DNA of 64,000 bases, from contig NZ_FSRT01000002.1 in NCBI RefSeq assembly GCF_900143015.1, positions 124,001-188,000 of the forward strand, read 5' to 3'. The DNA is from Fibrobacter sp. UWB11. GTDB taxonomy: Bacteria; Fibrobacterota; Fibrobacteria; Fibrobacterales; Fibrobacteraceae. Below, in pieces: positions 1-8,423 of this stretch; the stretch's first letter is position 1; the number at the start of each line of letters is the position of its first letter. The notes under the pieces were generated by a model. That model searched no databases. It had not been told where the DNA came from and saw nothing but the letters and a program-made list of their open reading frames with translations. The position numbers and the translations under genes are program-made.

Positions 1-20
1 GTATAAAGTTTTTTGTTCAT
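1..20 (-). CDS. Start of a putative lipoprotein gene (cut by window edge)
   Basis: Only the first six codons, reading MNKKLY, lie in the window; the rest runs off the left edge. The ATG is one base beyond the TGA stop of the upstream regulator gene, and a GAGGAGG ribosome binding site sits inside the last codons of that gene, so translation is probably coupled. The opening MNKKL matches the first residues of the lipoprotein gene at 1132-2739, which is arranged in the same way behind its own regulator. I infer a secreted or lipid-anchored protein by analogy; nothing else can be read. Confidence 0.6.
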
Positions 21-21
21 A

Positions 22-855
22 TCAAACCTCCTCTTTTTTCACAATTTCCTTTGATAGCGGAAACAGCTGTAAATTCAACCTGTAAACTTGAGTGATATCG
101 CTACACTCGTTTGCAATATCAGTAATCTTTTTGCGGCACTCGTCAAGCACTGCGACAATTTTTTCGTACGCTTCACGATTCACGCCCATCGTAACCCCCG
201 TAACGTTTCGCACGTCCGGAGTAAAACGGTTCAGAGAATCCACCGCCAAATTGCCCATGGCTCGTTGCATCGAACGGATTGCAAGCGGCAAGCCCTCCTT
301 GGAGCCTTCCACAGACTTTTCGGTTTGTTCGTAAACATTTTCGCGCACTTGTTTTAAGAATCCCGCGCGTTCCAAAAACGCAAGCGACTTGCGGACATCC
401 AACGCAGAAACTTCTTGCGCGCAGGCTTTTGCAATATCACCCGGCATGGCTCCCGGCATCAACGGCGCCAACTCGCGCACCACCGGATTTTTCCAAGTAT
501 CGTAATACTCGAAAGCATCCTTATCGATAATGCGAACTTTATGATCGAGCGCAATCGATTGCATTTGTTCTAAGAAACTCTTCTTAGCATCGTCCGTTTT
601 GGCGTTATCAAATTGAACCATCGCCTCAAAATAAGTGACCTCGCGTCCAACAAGACCTATAGCCTTAGCTACACGGTCCATAGTCACCTTACTCAAATTC
701 GTCTTGCCCTCGCAAACCATCTTGAGGTACGACGGCGAAACAAACCCCGCAATTTTGGCAAACTCGCGCCATGAAAACGCAGAAGTCCTCTTGCGTTCTT
801 CATAGTAGTCGTTCAAAAAAGCGTGATAATCTTGATATTCAACTATTGGTTTCAT
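22..855 (-). CDS. TIGR02147 / DUF4423 family putative transcriptional regulator (copy 1)
   Basis: This 277-residue protein belongs to the TIGR02147 paralogous family of Fibrobacter. Residues about 25-65 (from WREFAKIAGF) read like an XRE-type helix-turn-helix: an AKIAG turn, SPSYLK in the recognition-helix position, then GKTNLS and a RVAKAIGL helix. The rest is the conserved DUF4423 region, ending in a YRLNLQLFPL tail shared by all three copies in this window. I start it at the ATG at 855, not an upstream in-frame start, because the MKPIVEY opening is common to the family and a TTGACA/TATATT promoter places the transcript start on this ATG. It is followed without a gap by a lipoprotein gene. 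DNA binding is inferred from the motif; no function is established for the family that I can cite. Confidence 0.85.
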   Translation of the reverse strand: MKPIVEYQDYHAFLNDYYEERKRTSAFSWREFAKIAGFVSPSYLKMVCEGKTNLSKVTMDRVAKAIGLVGREVTYFEAMVQFDNAKTDDAKKSFLEQMQSIALDHKVRIIDKDAFEYYDTWKNPVVRELAPLMPGAMPGDIAKACAQEVSALDVRKSLAFLERAGFLKQVRENVYEQTEKSVEGSKEGLPLAIRSMQRAMGNLAVDSLNRFTPDVRNVTGVTMGVNREAYEKIVAVLDECRKKITDIANECSDITQVYRLNLQLFPLSKEIVKKEEV

Positions 856-862
856 ACTAATA

Positions 863-892
863 AATATACTTTTCCGATTAAACACATGTCAA
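863..892 (-). promoter_or_regulatory. Sigma-70-type promoter of TIGR02147 copy 1, leaderless
   Basis: On the minus strand TTGACA (887-892) and TATATT (863-868) are separated by 18 bases. The expected start point, about seven bases past the -10, falls on the ATG at 855, and there is no Shine-Dalgarno sequence. A leaderless transcript is the natural reading. Confidence 0.75.
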
Positions 893-898
893 TATTTT

Positions 899-990
899 AT
901 AGTACATTTTCTTTAAAATTTATCAGTTTTTAGCATTTTTGTTCATGAGCAAAACGCAATTTAATTATATATAGTACACCCTGTACTGTA
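899..990 (-). promoter_or_regulatory. Paired operator-like sites upstream of TIGR02147 copy 1
   Basis: The 8-mer ATAGTACA (plus strand) occurs at 899-906, six bases upstream of the -35 box, and again at 971-978, exactly 72 bases away. The distal copy is part of an inverted repeat (AGTACA-CCC-TGTACT, 973-987). The same geometry with different sequence is found at the other two TIGR02147 genes, so I read it as an operator pair, probably for the gene's own product. Confidence 0.6.
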
Positions 991-1080
991 TAAGCCCATT
1001 TCATCATTTGCTAAGGCAGAGAAGCCTATCAAACTACCGGATTCGCACGCACAGTTTCAACACATTCCCTCCGTCATACG

Positions 1081-1106
1081 AAAAGGGCCCGGCTTTCGCC
1101 GGGTCC
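1081..1106 (-). terminator. Rho-independent terminator of the lipoprotein gene
   Basis: On the minus strand CCCGGC-GAAA-GCCGGG is followed by CCCTTTT, about 25 bases after the stop of the gene at 1132-2739. Confidence 0.7.
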
Positions 1107-1131
1107 TTCTTTTCCTCCTTACTATAATTTT

Positions 1132-2739
1132 CTAATCGCGATTCGTTCCAAGGGCCTTTATATTGAAACCGCCCTCGTTGCCCTTCTCGCCCTCGATAAT
1201 GAACCTAACCGCAACAGCCCTTTTGACAACATCTTCGCCCGATATCCTGTACTTTTCGGGATTCGGCAACTTGTCCAAATTAGGTTGGGTGAATTCATTC
1301 CATTTATAACACTTAACGATTTCTAAAGAAGATGTTTTGGGCAAGACAACAGAAGGCCATTTATAAATATCCAAGTCCGTATCTTCGATAGCGCTTCCCG
1401 AAGTCAAGGTATCCGTGCTCATTTCCAAAGACACCGGATCTAAATCCATCCTTATAGGATAATCCGACCGATAGGTAACACAGATTCCGCCCCAGTTGGA
1501 GATATCGACCGGCACACCCTGGAGAGAATCATTTTGAGCAAGCTGGAACCCAAACAACGCATACGGCTTTCTAGAAAGTTCGCCCTGGTCTAATATGACA
1601 TTGTTGCAGCACAGGCTACCGCACGCATCGATAATCACATCAAAAGGTGCAACATGCCCATCGTACTGATCGCTCCAATACCAGTCAAAAATCGAATTTC
1701 CGCCTTCATTTCGATCCGTATACTCGAACCATCGACCATTTTGCAAATGGTTCCACGAAGAATCCGCATAAAGAGTCGTTTTGACATTAGTCTCGCGAGC
1801 CTGACCATCCCACAAATCACGGGGATAATCGTCATCTGCATACAAATTCCCAGACGATTCGGTTCCCGAAGAAGAACTTGACAACGGTTCGGAATAAGTC
1901 CCTAACGACATGATATTGAATTTATATTCTCCAGGCCGCCCCGCAAATTCGATTCTAAACGCAACTAGCTGTTTCGCTGCTTTTGCTCCCACATCGGTTT
2001 TCCAATATTCCGGTACATCTCGCTTCCACGTAGGTATTCGGAAGTCACTCCATTTACGGCATACCGTCTTAGGAACACCATCCTTTGTCCTAGGCAAAGA
2101 AACAGCCGGATAAGCGAAAGTGGGCCAAGTTCTTTCATCAAGCAAATCCAACGAGTCGCGGACAGCCAATTGCAAGCTAAACGATTGATCCGATGTAAGA
2201 GTTACACAAATACCACCCCAATCAGAAACATCGACTGGAATAGGATTGCCACTACTATCCTTCGCAAGCGTAAAGCCGACATACGCAAAAGGATTTTCAT
2301 CTACATCCCAAGAAGAACTTTCTTTCAAAACGACCGTTCCACAAATGCCATTGCACGCTTCAACAATAGCCCGTTCGTCTTTCGAGCTCACATAATCCAT
2401 CGGCCAAACGACTGACGATAAGCCCCCATTTTCGGCATCCGTTGTCAAAAACCAATGGCCATCGGTTTTTGCGCCCGCCGGCAACGACGCCGCATAGCGA
2501 GCAACATTAACGGTAAAATCGCCCGCACTCGGATTCCACAAGTCGCCATCATTGAACTCATAATTCCCCGATGAAGATTCCACCACCGAGCTCGATGAAG
2601 CCCCGGGAACAGAACTCGACGAAGAATTTTGCGCCATCAACACATTGGGTTCTTCTGACGAACCCGATACGTCAACGCCCGAACAACCAAGAGCTGCAAG
2701 CGAAAATCCGGCGCATACCATATGTAGTTTTTTATTCAT
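1132..2739 (-). CDS. Ser-rich lipoprotein with two repeated beta-sandwich-like domains
   Basis: The 535-residue product begins with a signal peptide ending in LAALGC, a lipobox that makes the Cys near position 19 the likely lipidated residue. A Ser-rich linker (SSSSSVPGASSSSVV) follows. Two homologous domains, roughly residues 60-285 and 300-533, share the blocks DLWNPS/DLWDGQ, an Asn-Gly-Gly stretch, and VDVSDWGGICVTL / VDISNWGGICVTY. These blocks recall galactose-binding-like or CBM11-like beta-sandwiches, but that is an inference. A GGAGG ribosome binding site overlaps the end of the upstream TIGR02147 gene and the two genes are one base apart, so they are co-transcribed and probably translationally coupled. 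Surface exposure and carbohydrate binding are plausible in a fibre-degrading bacterium but unproven. Confidence 0.8.
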   Translation of the reverse strand: MNKKLHMVCAGFSLAALGCSGVDVSGSSEEPNVLMAQNSSSSSVPGASSSSVVESSSGNYEFNDGDLWNPSAGDFTVNVARYAASLPAGAKTDGHWFLTTDAENGGLSSVVWPMDYVSSKDERAIVEACNGICGTVVLKESSSWDVDENPFAYVGFTLAKDSSGNPIPVDVSDWGGICVTLTSDQSFSLQLAVRDSLDLLDERTWPTFAYPAVSLPRTKDGVPKTVCRKWSDFRIPTWKRDVPEYWKTDVGAKAAKQLVAFRIEFAGRPGEYKFNIMSLGTYSEPLSSSSSGTESSGNLYADDDYPRDLWDGQARETNVKTTLYADSSWNHLQNGRWFEYTDRNEGGNSIFDWYWSDQYDGHVAPFDVIIDACGSLCCNNVILDQGELSRKPYALFGFQLAQNDSLQGVPVDISNWGGICVTYRSDYPIRMDLDPVSLEMSTDTLTSGSAIEDTDLDIYKWPSVVLPKTSSLEIVKCYKWNEFTQPNLDKLPNPEKYRISGEDVVKRAVAVRFIIEGEKGNEGGFNIKALGTNRD

Positions 2740-2740
2740 A

Positions 2741-3574
2741 CTATTCCTCCGTTACACAAACGACTCTTTGAGTCAAAGGGAAAAAATGCAAATTCAACCT
2801 GCAAACCTGATCCAGTTTACCGCACTTCGCCGCTATCGAAATTATCTTCTTACGGCATGCTTCGAGTTCCTTCACAATTTCTTCGTAGCCCTCACGATTT
2901 ACACCTAAAGTAACACCTGTGACGTCACGATCTTCGGGGCCAAACTGGTCAATAGATTCTATGCCAAGGCGCCCCATTTCACGATGCATCATGCGGATTG
3001 CAAGCGTGAGGCCTTCCTTGGAACCCACAACCGCCTTGTCGGTCTGCTCATAAACATTCTCGCCGGTCTTTTTTAAAAAACCAGCCTTTTCCAAAAAGGC
3101 TAAAGACTTGCGGACTTCAAGCGCAGAGATTTCTTGGCAACACATCTTCGCCATGTCGCCCGGCATCGCACCTGGCATCATCGGAGCAAGTTCGCGCACG
3201 ACCGAATTTTTCCAACTGTCGTAATATTCGAACGCATCCTTGTCAACAACGCGCACTTGGTTCGCTGCAGAAATCGCCATCATCTTATCGAAGTAAACTT
3301 TCTTGACATCGTCTTTCTGAGCATTGACAAAGTTTACCATCGCTTCGAAATATTCAATTTCATAGCCGGCAAGACCCATCGCAACAGCCACACGATTCAT
3401 CGTCACGCGGCTCAAGCTGCTCTTGCCATCACAAACAAGTTTCAAGTACGAAGGCGACGTGAACCCCGCAATCTTCGCAAACTCACGCCATGTAAAAGCC
3501 GAAGTTCTTTTACGTTCTTCGTAATAATCCGCCATGTAGGCTCGGTAATCTTTATATTCTACAATCGGTTTCAT
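2741..3574 (-). CDS. TIGR02147 / DUF4423 family putative transcriptional regulator (copy 2)
   Basis: This 277-residue paralog is very similar to the gene at 22-855: MKPIVEYKDYRAYMADYYEE at the start, the same XRE-like helix-turn-helix (REFAKIAGFTSPSYLK...GKSSLS...RVAVAMGL) and the DUF4423 region ending YRLNLHFFPL. The ATG at 3574 is chosen because it matches the family start and lies 13 bases from the first base of a TATATA -10 box; the longer reading frame would begin upstream of that promoter. It overlaps the ribosome binding site of the lipoprotein gene that follows. I infer that it controls its own promoter and hence the lipoprotein. Ligand or signal is unknown. Confidence 0.85.
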   Translation of the reverse strand: MKPIVEYKDYRAYMADYYEERKRTSAFTWREFAKIAGFTSPSYLKLVCDGKSSLSRVTMNRVAVAMGLAGYEIEYFEAMVNFVNAQKDDVKKVYFDKMMAISAANQVRVVDKDAFEYYDSWKNSVVRELAPMMPGAMPGDMAKMCCQEISALEVRKSLAFLEKAGFLKKTGENVYEQTDKAVVGSKEGLTLAIRMMHREMGRLGIESIDQFGPEDRDVTGVTLGVNREGYEEIVKELEACRKKIISIAAKCGKLDQVCRLNLHFFPLTQRVVCVTEE

Positions 3575-3581
3575 ATTGACA

Positions 3582-3610
3582 TATATACATTCTGCAAAAC
3601 CAAATGTCAA
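3582..3610 (-). promoter_or_regulatory. Sigma-70-type promoter of TIGR02147 copy 2, leaderless
   Basis: TTGACA (3605-3610) and TATATA (3582-3587) on the minus strand are 17 bases apart, and seven bases separate the -10 box from the ATG at 3574. There is no Shine-Dalgarno sequence. Confidence 0.75.
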
Positions 3611-3615
3611 TATAA

Positions 3616-3708
3616 AATGATACAAAAATCATTAATTTTAGCAAAATACATCATTTTTTATTAAAATAAAAACGTTTTACAAGTCATAAATGATACAAAT
3701 GTATCATT
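3616..3708 (-). promoter_or_regulatory. Paired operator-like palindromes upstream of TIGR02147 copy 2
   Basis: Proximal site 3616-3633 has arms AATGAT/ATCATT. Distal site 3689-3708 has perfect 8-bp arms AATGATAC/GTATCATT around AAAT. The shared 11-mer AATGATACAAA is offset by 73 bases, and the proximal site ends five bases from the -35 box. Confidence 0.65.
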
Positions 3709-3713
3709 AGTAA

Positions 3714-3742
3714 AAAATCGCCGCAGTTTTTACCTGCGACGA
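3714..3742 (-). terminator. Terminator of the malic enzyme gene
   Basis: On the minus strand a 9-bp stem (TCGTCGCAG / CTGCGGCGA, one G-U pair) is followed by TTTTTT, about 45 bases after the stop of the gene at 3785-6106. Confidence 0.75.
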
Positions 3743-3784
3743 CTTTTAAAAAGCGACTAGAATCGCGGGCGCGCAATGCGCCGA

Positions 3785-6106
3785 TTACCACATCTTGTCG
3801 AACTTCTGGCGGTTCTTTTCTTCGTCCTTCTTTTCCTGAACGATGGCGTCGATAACAGCAGCCACCGTGAGGTTAAAGATATCGTGGACAGAAGCGTCGG
3901 AGTCGGTGAAGTGAACCGGCTTGTTCAAGCCCATCTGCACAGGACCGATAGATTCGCCAACGCCCATTTCCAAGAGCATCTTGCAAGTGGTATTTGCAGA
4001 AGAGAGGCACGGGAAGATGAGCGTGTTCACGGTCTGGCCCTTGATCTTGTTGAACGGATACTTCGTATCGCGAAGATCCTTATCGAGAGCCACGTTCACC
4101 TGCATTTCGCCATCGAGAACGTAATCCGGATACTGTTCGTGAATCGTCTTCACGGCTTCGCGGACCTTGTTCACTGTGCCGCGAGCAGCTTCCTTGTCAC
4201 TACCGAAGTTTGCGTAGCTAAGCATTGCCATCACCGGTTCGTGAGCGAAGAAACGGACAGCGTCGTGCGTAAGCTTTACGATATCGACGAGCGTTTCGGC
4301 ATCCGGGTCGCGGTTCACGAGCGTATCGGCGAGGAAGAACGTACCCTTCTTGGTGCTGAGGATATGCATGGCACCGAAGTGCTTGTATTCCGGACGAATA
4401 CCGATAATTTCCTTAGCAAGTTCAATCGTTTCGGAATACTTGGAATAGCCACCGGAAATGAGTGCATCGGCATCGCCGACCTTCACCATCATCATACCGA
4501 AGTGGTTCGGTTCGAACATGTCGTCGCGAGCTTCTTCGAAGGTCACACCATTGCGGCCGTTTTCTTCGGCATAAATTGCAGCGTAGTTGCGGCGGCGTTC
4601 GAATTCCTCCGGAGAACGCGGGTTCACAATCTTGATACCCGTGAGGTCGAGCTGTTCGCGCTGGGCAATCATCTGGATGCGTTCCGGGTTGCCAAGCAAA
4701 ATCGGGTGTGCAACGCCTTCGGCCTGAGCCTGGACAGCGGCCTTGAGCATGTTGAGGTTGCTTTCGGCAAACACGACACGCTTCGGGTTGCTGCGAGCGG
4801 TATCACTGAACTGACGGATGAGCTTGTTGTCATAACCCATCATGTCGCGGAGGCGATCGTAGTAAGCGTCCCAATCGGTAATCGGCTTGCGAGCCACGCC
4901 ACTTTCAATAGCAGCCTTGGCAACAGCGATAGAAACTTCCGTGAGGAGGCGCGGGTCAAGCGGCTTCGGAATCAAGTATTCCTTACCGAACGTGAAGCGC
5001 TGTGCGTTGTATGCAATGTTCACCACATCCGGAACCGGCTTGTGAGCGAGAGCGGCAATCGCGCGGACAGCAGCGTGCTTCATGTGTTCGTTAATCGTCG
5101 TTGCACGCACGTCGAGAGCGCCACGGAAGATGTACGGGAAACCGATAACGTTGTTCACCTGGTTCGGATAGTCGCTACGGCCTGTTGCAAAGATGAGGTC
5201 GCCACGGCTTGCCATAGCTTCTTCGTAGCTGATTTCCGGAGTCGGGTTTGCAAGAGCAAAGACAATCGGCTGGTCGGCCATGCTGCGGACCATTTCGCGA
5301 GTGAGGATGTTACCCTTGGAGAGGCCGACAAACACGTCTGCGCCCTTCATGGCATCTTCGAGCGTTTCGATGTCGGTGCGTTCCGTTGCAAAGAAAGCCT
5401 TTGCTTCGGTGAGGCCCTTGCGATCCTTGCGGATAACGCCCTTGCTATCGCACATCACAAGATTTTCTTTCTTGAGACCGAGAGACAGATAAAGTCTCGT
5501 GCAAGCGCAAGCGGCAGCGCCAGCGCCGTTCACAACCATCTTCACGTTGCGAATGCTCTTGCCTGCAACTTCGATAGCGTTCAAGAGGCCAGCAGAAGAA
5601 ATGATAGCCGTACCGTGCTGGTCATCGTGCATCACCGGGATATCGAGTTCCGCCTTGAGCGTGTCTTCAATTTCGAAGCATTCCGGAGCCTTGATATCTT
5701 CGAGGTTGATGCCGCCGAACGTCGGAGCAATGCCCTTCACGATTTCGATAAACTTCTTCGGATTCTTTTCGTTGATTTCGATGTCGAATACATCGATACC
5801 GGCGTAAATCTTGAAGAGAAGAGCCTTGCCTTCCATCACCGGCTTACCAGCAAGTGCGCCAATATCGCCGAGACCAAGCACTGCCGTACCGTTACTGATC
5901 ACAGCGACGAGGTTTCCCTTGCCCGTGTATTCGTAAGCGAGGTTCTGGTCTTTTTCGATTTCAAGACACGGTGCAGCCACGCCCGGCGTGTATGCAAGGC
6001 CCAAGTCCGTCTGCGTGCTGTGCGGCTTGGTAGGCACGATTTCGATCTTGCCTGGCTTGCCCATGGAATGGTATTGGAGAGCCATTTCCTTTAAGTCTTT
6101 TCCCAT
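3785..6106 (-). CDS. maeB: NADP-dependent malic enzyme, MaeB type (malic enzyme-PTA-like fusion)
   Basis: A 773-residue protein of the long MaeB architecture. Residues about 15-400 are the malic enzyme part ([17 protein letters not shown]-type opening as [46 protein letters not shown], and a nucleotide-binding VNGAGAAA). Residues about 430-765 form a phosphotransacetylase-like domain ([17 protein letters not shown] in family terms, ending [19 protein letters not shown]). The enzyme converts malate to pyruvate and CO2 with reduction of NADP; in this family the C-terminal domain is regulatory rather than catalytic. The ATG at 6106 has AGGAG eight bases upstream; the longer frame begins with sequence unlike the family. 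A terminator follows. It is divergent from the M16 peptidase gene. Confidence 0.93.
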   Translation of the reverse strand: MGKDLKEMALQYHSMGKPGKIEIVPTKPHSTQTDLGLAYTPGVAAPCLEIEKDQNLAYEYTGKGNLVAVISNGTAVLGLGDIGALAGKPVMEGKALLFKIYAGIDVFDIEINEKNPKKFIEIVKGIAPTFGGINLEDIKAPECFEIEDTLKAELDIPVMHDDQHGTAIISSAGLLNAIEVAGKSIRNVKMVVNGAGAAACACTRLYLSLGLKKENLVMCDSKGVIRKDRKGLTEAKAFFATERTDIETLEDAMKGADVFVGLSKGNILTREMVRSMADQPIVFALANPTPEISYEEAMASRGDLIFATGRSDYPNQVNNVIGFPYIFRGALDVRATTINEHMKHAAVRAIAALAHKPVPDVVNIAYNAQRFTFGKEYLIPKPLDPRLLTEVSIAVAKAAIESGVARKPITDWDAYYDRLRDMMGYDNKLIRQFSDTARSNPKRVVFAESNLNMLKAAVQAQAEGVAHPILLGNPERIQMIAQREQLDLTGIKIVNPRSPEEFERRRNYAAIYAEENGRNGVTFEEARDDMFEPNHFGMMMVKVGDADALISGGYSKYSETIELAKEIIGIRPEYKHFGAMHILSTKKGTFFLADTLVNRDPDAETLVDIVKLTHDAVRFFAHEPVMAMLSYANFGSDKEAARGTVNKVREAVKTIHEQYPDYVLDGEMQVNVALDKDLRDTKYPFNKIKGQTVNTLIFPCLSSANTTCKMLLEMGVGESIGPVQMGLNKPVHFTDSDASVHDIFNLTVAAVIDAIVQEKKDEEKNRQKFDKMW

Positions 6107-6274
6107 TTCGTTCTCCTGTGAGTCATAACTTTTTTCCGCGCGAAATTTAGAAAAATTTACACAACAATAAAAGGGTGCCAAAAATGTGTTTTTTGTTACA
6201 TTTTAACCCAAATTTGCTATTGTTAAGCCGCAAACGAGACTTTTAGCTCCCATACGACGCGCATATTACAGAAA

Positions 6275-7546
6275 ATGAAACAAACCATTAAACAGACTGT
6301 ACTCGAAAACGGAATCTCCATTTTAACTGATTACATGCCGCACGCATACTCCGCCGCCGTAGGCGTCTGGATTCCACGCGGAAGCCGCCATGAAGCACCG
6401 GACGAATTCGGGCTCAGCCACTTTTACGAACATCTCGTTTTCAAAGGAACCGAAAACCGCACCGCACTTGAAATCGCGCACGCCATCGAAGACCGCGGCG
6501 GAAATCTCGAAGCGTACACCACCCGCCAAGAGACAGGCTTTTACGCGCAAGTCGAAAGCAGCGACATGCCGCTTGCTATCGATGTCATTTCGGACATGCT
6601 CATGCATCCTCGCTTCGACAAAAAAGAAATGGAAAAAGAGCGACACGTCATCATCGAAGAAGTCCATAGCTACGACGACATTCCCGAAGAACTTGTGGGT
6701 GACATTTTCAACGCCATTCATTTCAAGGGCTGTGGCATTGCACACTCCATCACCGGAAACGTCAAGCAAGTCGAGGCCCTCACGCGCAAGCAGATGCTTA
6801 AGTACGGGCACCAAGTCACTGACGAAATTCCATTATACGTTTTTGCATCAGGCAAAGTAAATCATAATGAGCTAGTAGAACTTTGTGCACAAAAATTCGA
6901 ACAAAAAAAGATTAATGGTTTCACGCCCGATGACATTTACACATCCAAAAGCAGCGTAAAGATTGTTCAGAAAAGCGACATCACACAATCGAACCTTTTC
7001 TGGGGACTCAGTTTTGACCGTTCCCTCATGAGCGATCGAGATCGCTGTGCATTTTCGATTTTCAACGTGGCGATGGGCGCCGGCATGGCATCACGCCTGT
7101 TCCAGAAAATTCGCGAAGACAAAGGCCTCGCCTACTCCGTGTATTCCACCGCAGACCTTTACAAAGACTGCGTAGACTGGGGCGTTGCCCTCGCGACTGA
7201 ACCGCACCAGCTCAAGACCGCACTCGCACTTTCTATCGCCGAAGTCAAGAAATTTCTGCGCCATGGATTCATCAAAGATGAGCTTGCACGCACCAAGACA
7301 AACATTCTCGGAAGCATGCACCTCGGCGCCGACAGCCCCGAAAAGCGTCTCATCCGCATGGCAGAGCAAACACTTCACCTCGGTGAATTCCATACAATGG
7401 AAGACGTCGAAAAGAAAATCCGCGCCATCACCGAAGACGAAGTTCTCGAAACAATCAATCGTTTGTTCAACACAGCAAAATATTCCATCGCCGTCGTCGA
7501 GCCCAAAAGCAAAAAGAAGACCGTCCTCGACGTAGATTTCTTTTAG
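6275..7546 (+). CDS. M16 family zinc metallopeptidase
   Basis: A 423-residue protease of the mitochondrial processing peptidase/YmxG type. The inverted zinc motif HFYEH is at residues 49-53 and the third zinc ligand is Glu129, 76 residues after the second His, as in the family. Domain two (about 180-400) carries the usual LFWGLSFDRS and RLFQKIREDKGLAYSVYS blocks. No signal peptide is seen, so it is probably cytoplasmic, acting on peptides or imported precursors; the substrate cannot be told. There is no Shine-Dalgarno sequence before the ATG, but CATATT lies 13 bases upstream, compatible with a very short leader. Confidence 0.9.
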   Translation: MKQTIKQTVLENGISILTDYMPHAYSAAVGVWIPRGSRHEAPDEFGLSHFYEHLVFKGTENRTALEIAHAIEDRGGNLEAYTTRQETGFYAQVESSDMPLAIDVISDMLMHPRFDKKEMEKERHVIIEEVHSYDDIPEELVGDIFNAIHFKGCGIAHSITGNVKQVEALTRKQMLKYGHQVTDEIPLYVFASGKVNHNELVELCAQKFEQKKINGFTPDDIYTSKSSVKIVQKSDITQSNLFWGLSFDRSLMSDRDRCAFSIFNVAMGAGMASRLFQKIREDKGLAYSVYSTADLYKDCVDWGVALATEPHQLKTALALSIAEVKKFLRHGFIKDELARTKTNILGSMHLGADSPEKRLIRMAEQTLHLGEFHTMEDVEKKIRAITEDEVLETINRLFNTAKYSIAVVEPKSKKKTVLDVDFF

Positions 7547-7568
7547 GTGCTAGGTTTTAGGAGATAGG

Positions 7569-7757
7569 TTATACCTTAAACTGCAAAATTTCTTCAGCAG
7601 TCAAATCTTCGATTTTCTTTCCAACACGCTGTGCATATTGCACAAGCTTTTGGATATGCAATTTACTTTTAGGAGGTTCTTTATACGGATCTGGCGTAGC
7701 CATGTATTCTTCCATAGAATCCGCCAGAATAACCGCAGGCTTTCTAATTCCATTCAT
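7569..7757 (-). CDS. Small hypothetical protein overlapping the acetyltransferase-like gene
   Basis: A 62-codon gene starting at the ATG at 7757, inside the last codons of the gene at 7744-8301 (14-base overlap). A longer frame exists but its extra N-terminus lies wholly inside the neighbour. The protein is charged and soluble, begins MNGIRKPAVILADSMEEYM, and has Lys-rich segments and a C-terminal IEDLTAEEILQFKV. I do not recognise the family. The overlap implies translational coupling and a shared role with the upstream protein; a toxin-antitoxin relation with a GNAT-like partner is possible but not shown. Confidence 0.6.
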   Translation of the reverse strand: MNGIRKPAVILADSMEEYMATPDPYKEPPKSKLHIQKLVQYAQRVGKKIEDLTAEEILQFKV

Positions 7758-8301
7758 AGGTATAGACCTCCAAAAGTTTTCGTGACGCATCCCCTTCAAG
7801 AATAAACTGGTAAGGATGCTGAGCACCCAAATAGGAAGCTCCTAGAACTTCAATATAGTGATTTAGCAATTCTTTGTTAAGGGCAAAACCATGAACAACA
7901 CCCCTATACCCCCATTGCATAGCCTTGTCAACGGCAATTGCAAAAAGATGACCGCCTACACCACTATATTTTTGACTTCCAAATGAATGTTTGTTGTTTT
8001 GCGGGGCAGAGCAAGCCCAATGTAGATAGGCAGCTTCTACATCAACATCGTTTTTCACACCCACAAGCCCCTGAATTTCGTTATTTTCCTTCAAAGCTAA
8101 AGCATATATTTCAACATTGCAAGGAACCTCAATCCAATTAATTCCCCATCCATCTTTTTCCTTGAATTTTCTCAGAAACGAACGGCTTTCGATTTTGAAA
8201 ACCACAGTTTCCTTGATTTCTCCAGTTTCGGTATCCTTGAGGCAAGGGACAATTTCGTCCAACCAAATATCAACACAACCGCTAATCAGCGAATTCTTCA
8301 T
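7744..8301 (-). CDS. GNAT-like N-acetyltransferase domain protein
   Basis: A 185-residue protein. Residues about 118-140 (KYSGVGGHLFAIAVDKAMQWGYRG) look like the acetyl-CoA-binding motif A of GNAT enzymes, and NKELLNHYIEVLGA resembles the following motif B; the N-terminal half has the mixed beta strands expected. The substrate is unknown. It starts at the ATG at 8301 with AAGGAG six bases before it, behind its own strong promoter. A 62-codon gene overlaps its end. Codon and base composition are AT-rich compared with the housekeeping genes on either side, which suggests acquisition. The GNAT call is moderately sure; it could be a related acyltransferase-fold protein. Confidence 0.6.
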   Translation of the reverse strand: MKNSLISGCVDIWLDEIVPCLKDTETGEIKETVVFKIESRSFLRKFKEKDGWGINWIEVPCNVEIYALALKENNEIQGLVGVKNDVDVEAAYLHWACSAPQNNKHSFGSQKYSGVGGHLFAIAVDKAMQWGYRGVVHGFALNKELLNHYIEVLGASYLGAQHPYQFILEGDASRKLLEVYTYEWN

Positions 8302-8361
8302 CTTTTACTCCTTCCCGCGGACATGCGTAAAACGGCGGGGCTTTAGTTTTTTATTGTAAAA

Positions 8362-8410
8362 TGAACATTTGTTCACTACTCAATATAGATTCATAAAAGT
8401 ATTTTGTCAA
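8362..8410 (-). promoter_or_regulatory. Promoter with palindromic operator for the GNAT-like gene
   Basis: On the minus strand TTGACA (8405-8410) and TATATT (8382-8387) are 17 bases apart. The expected start point falls at the edge of an inverted repeat TGAACA-TT-TGTTCA at 8362-8375. A palindrome at +1 downstream of a near-consensus promoter suggests a repressor site. Confidence 0.65.
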
Positions 8411-8423
8411 GTTTTTTTAACTT

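Noticed and set aside
3776-6094. Long plus-strand ORF (772 codons) opposite maeB
   Set aside because: It mirrors the malic enzyme gene in another frame; the translation is His/Arg/Val-rich without any domain, a product of C-ending codon bias.
8362-8375. GAAC-N4-GTTC as a LexA box
   Set aside because: It matches the Firmicutes LexA consensus, but as I recall the LexA site reported for Fibrobacter is of the TGCNC-N4-GTGCA type, and no SOS gene follows. I keep it only as an unspecified operator.
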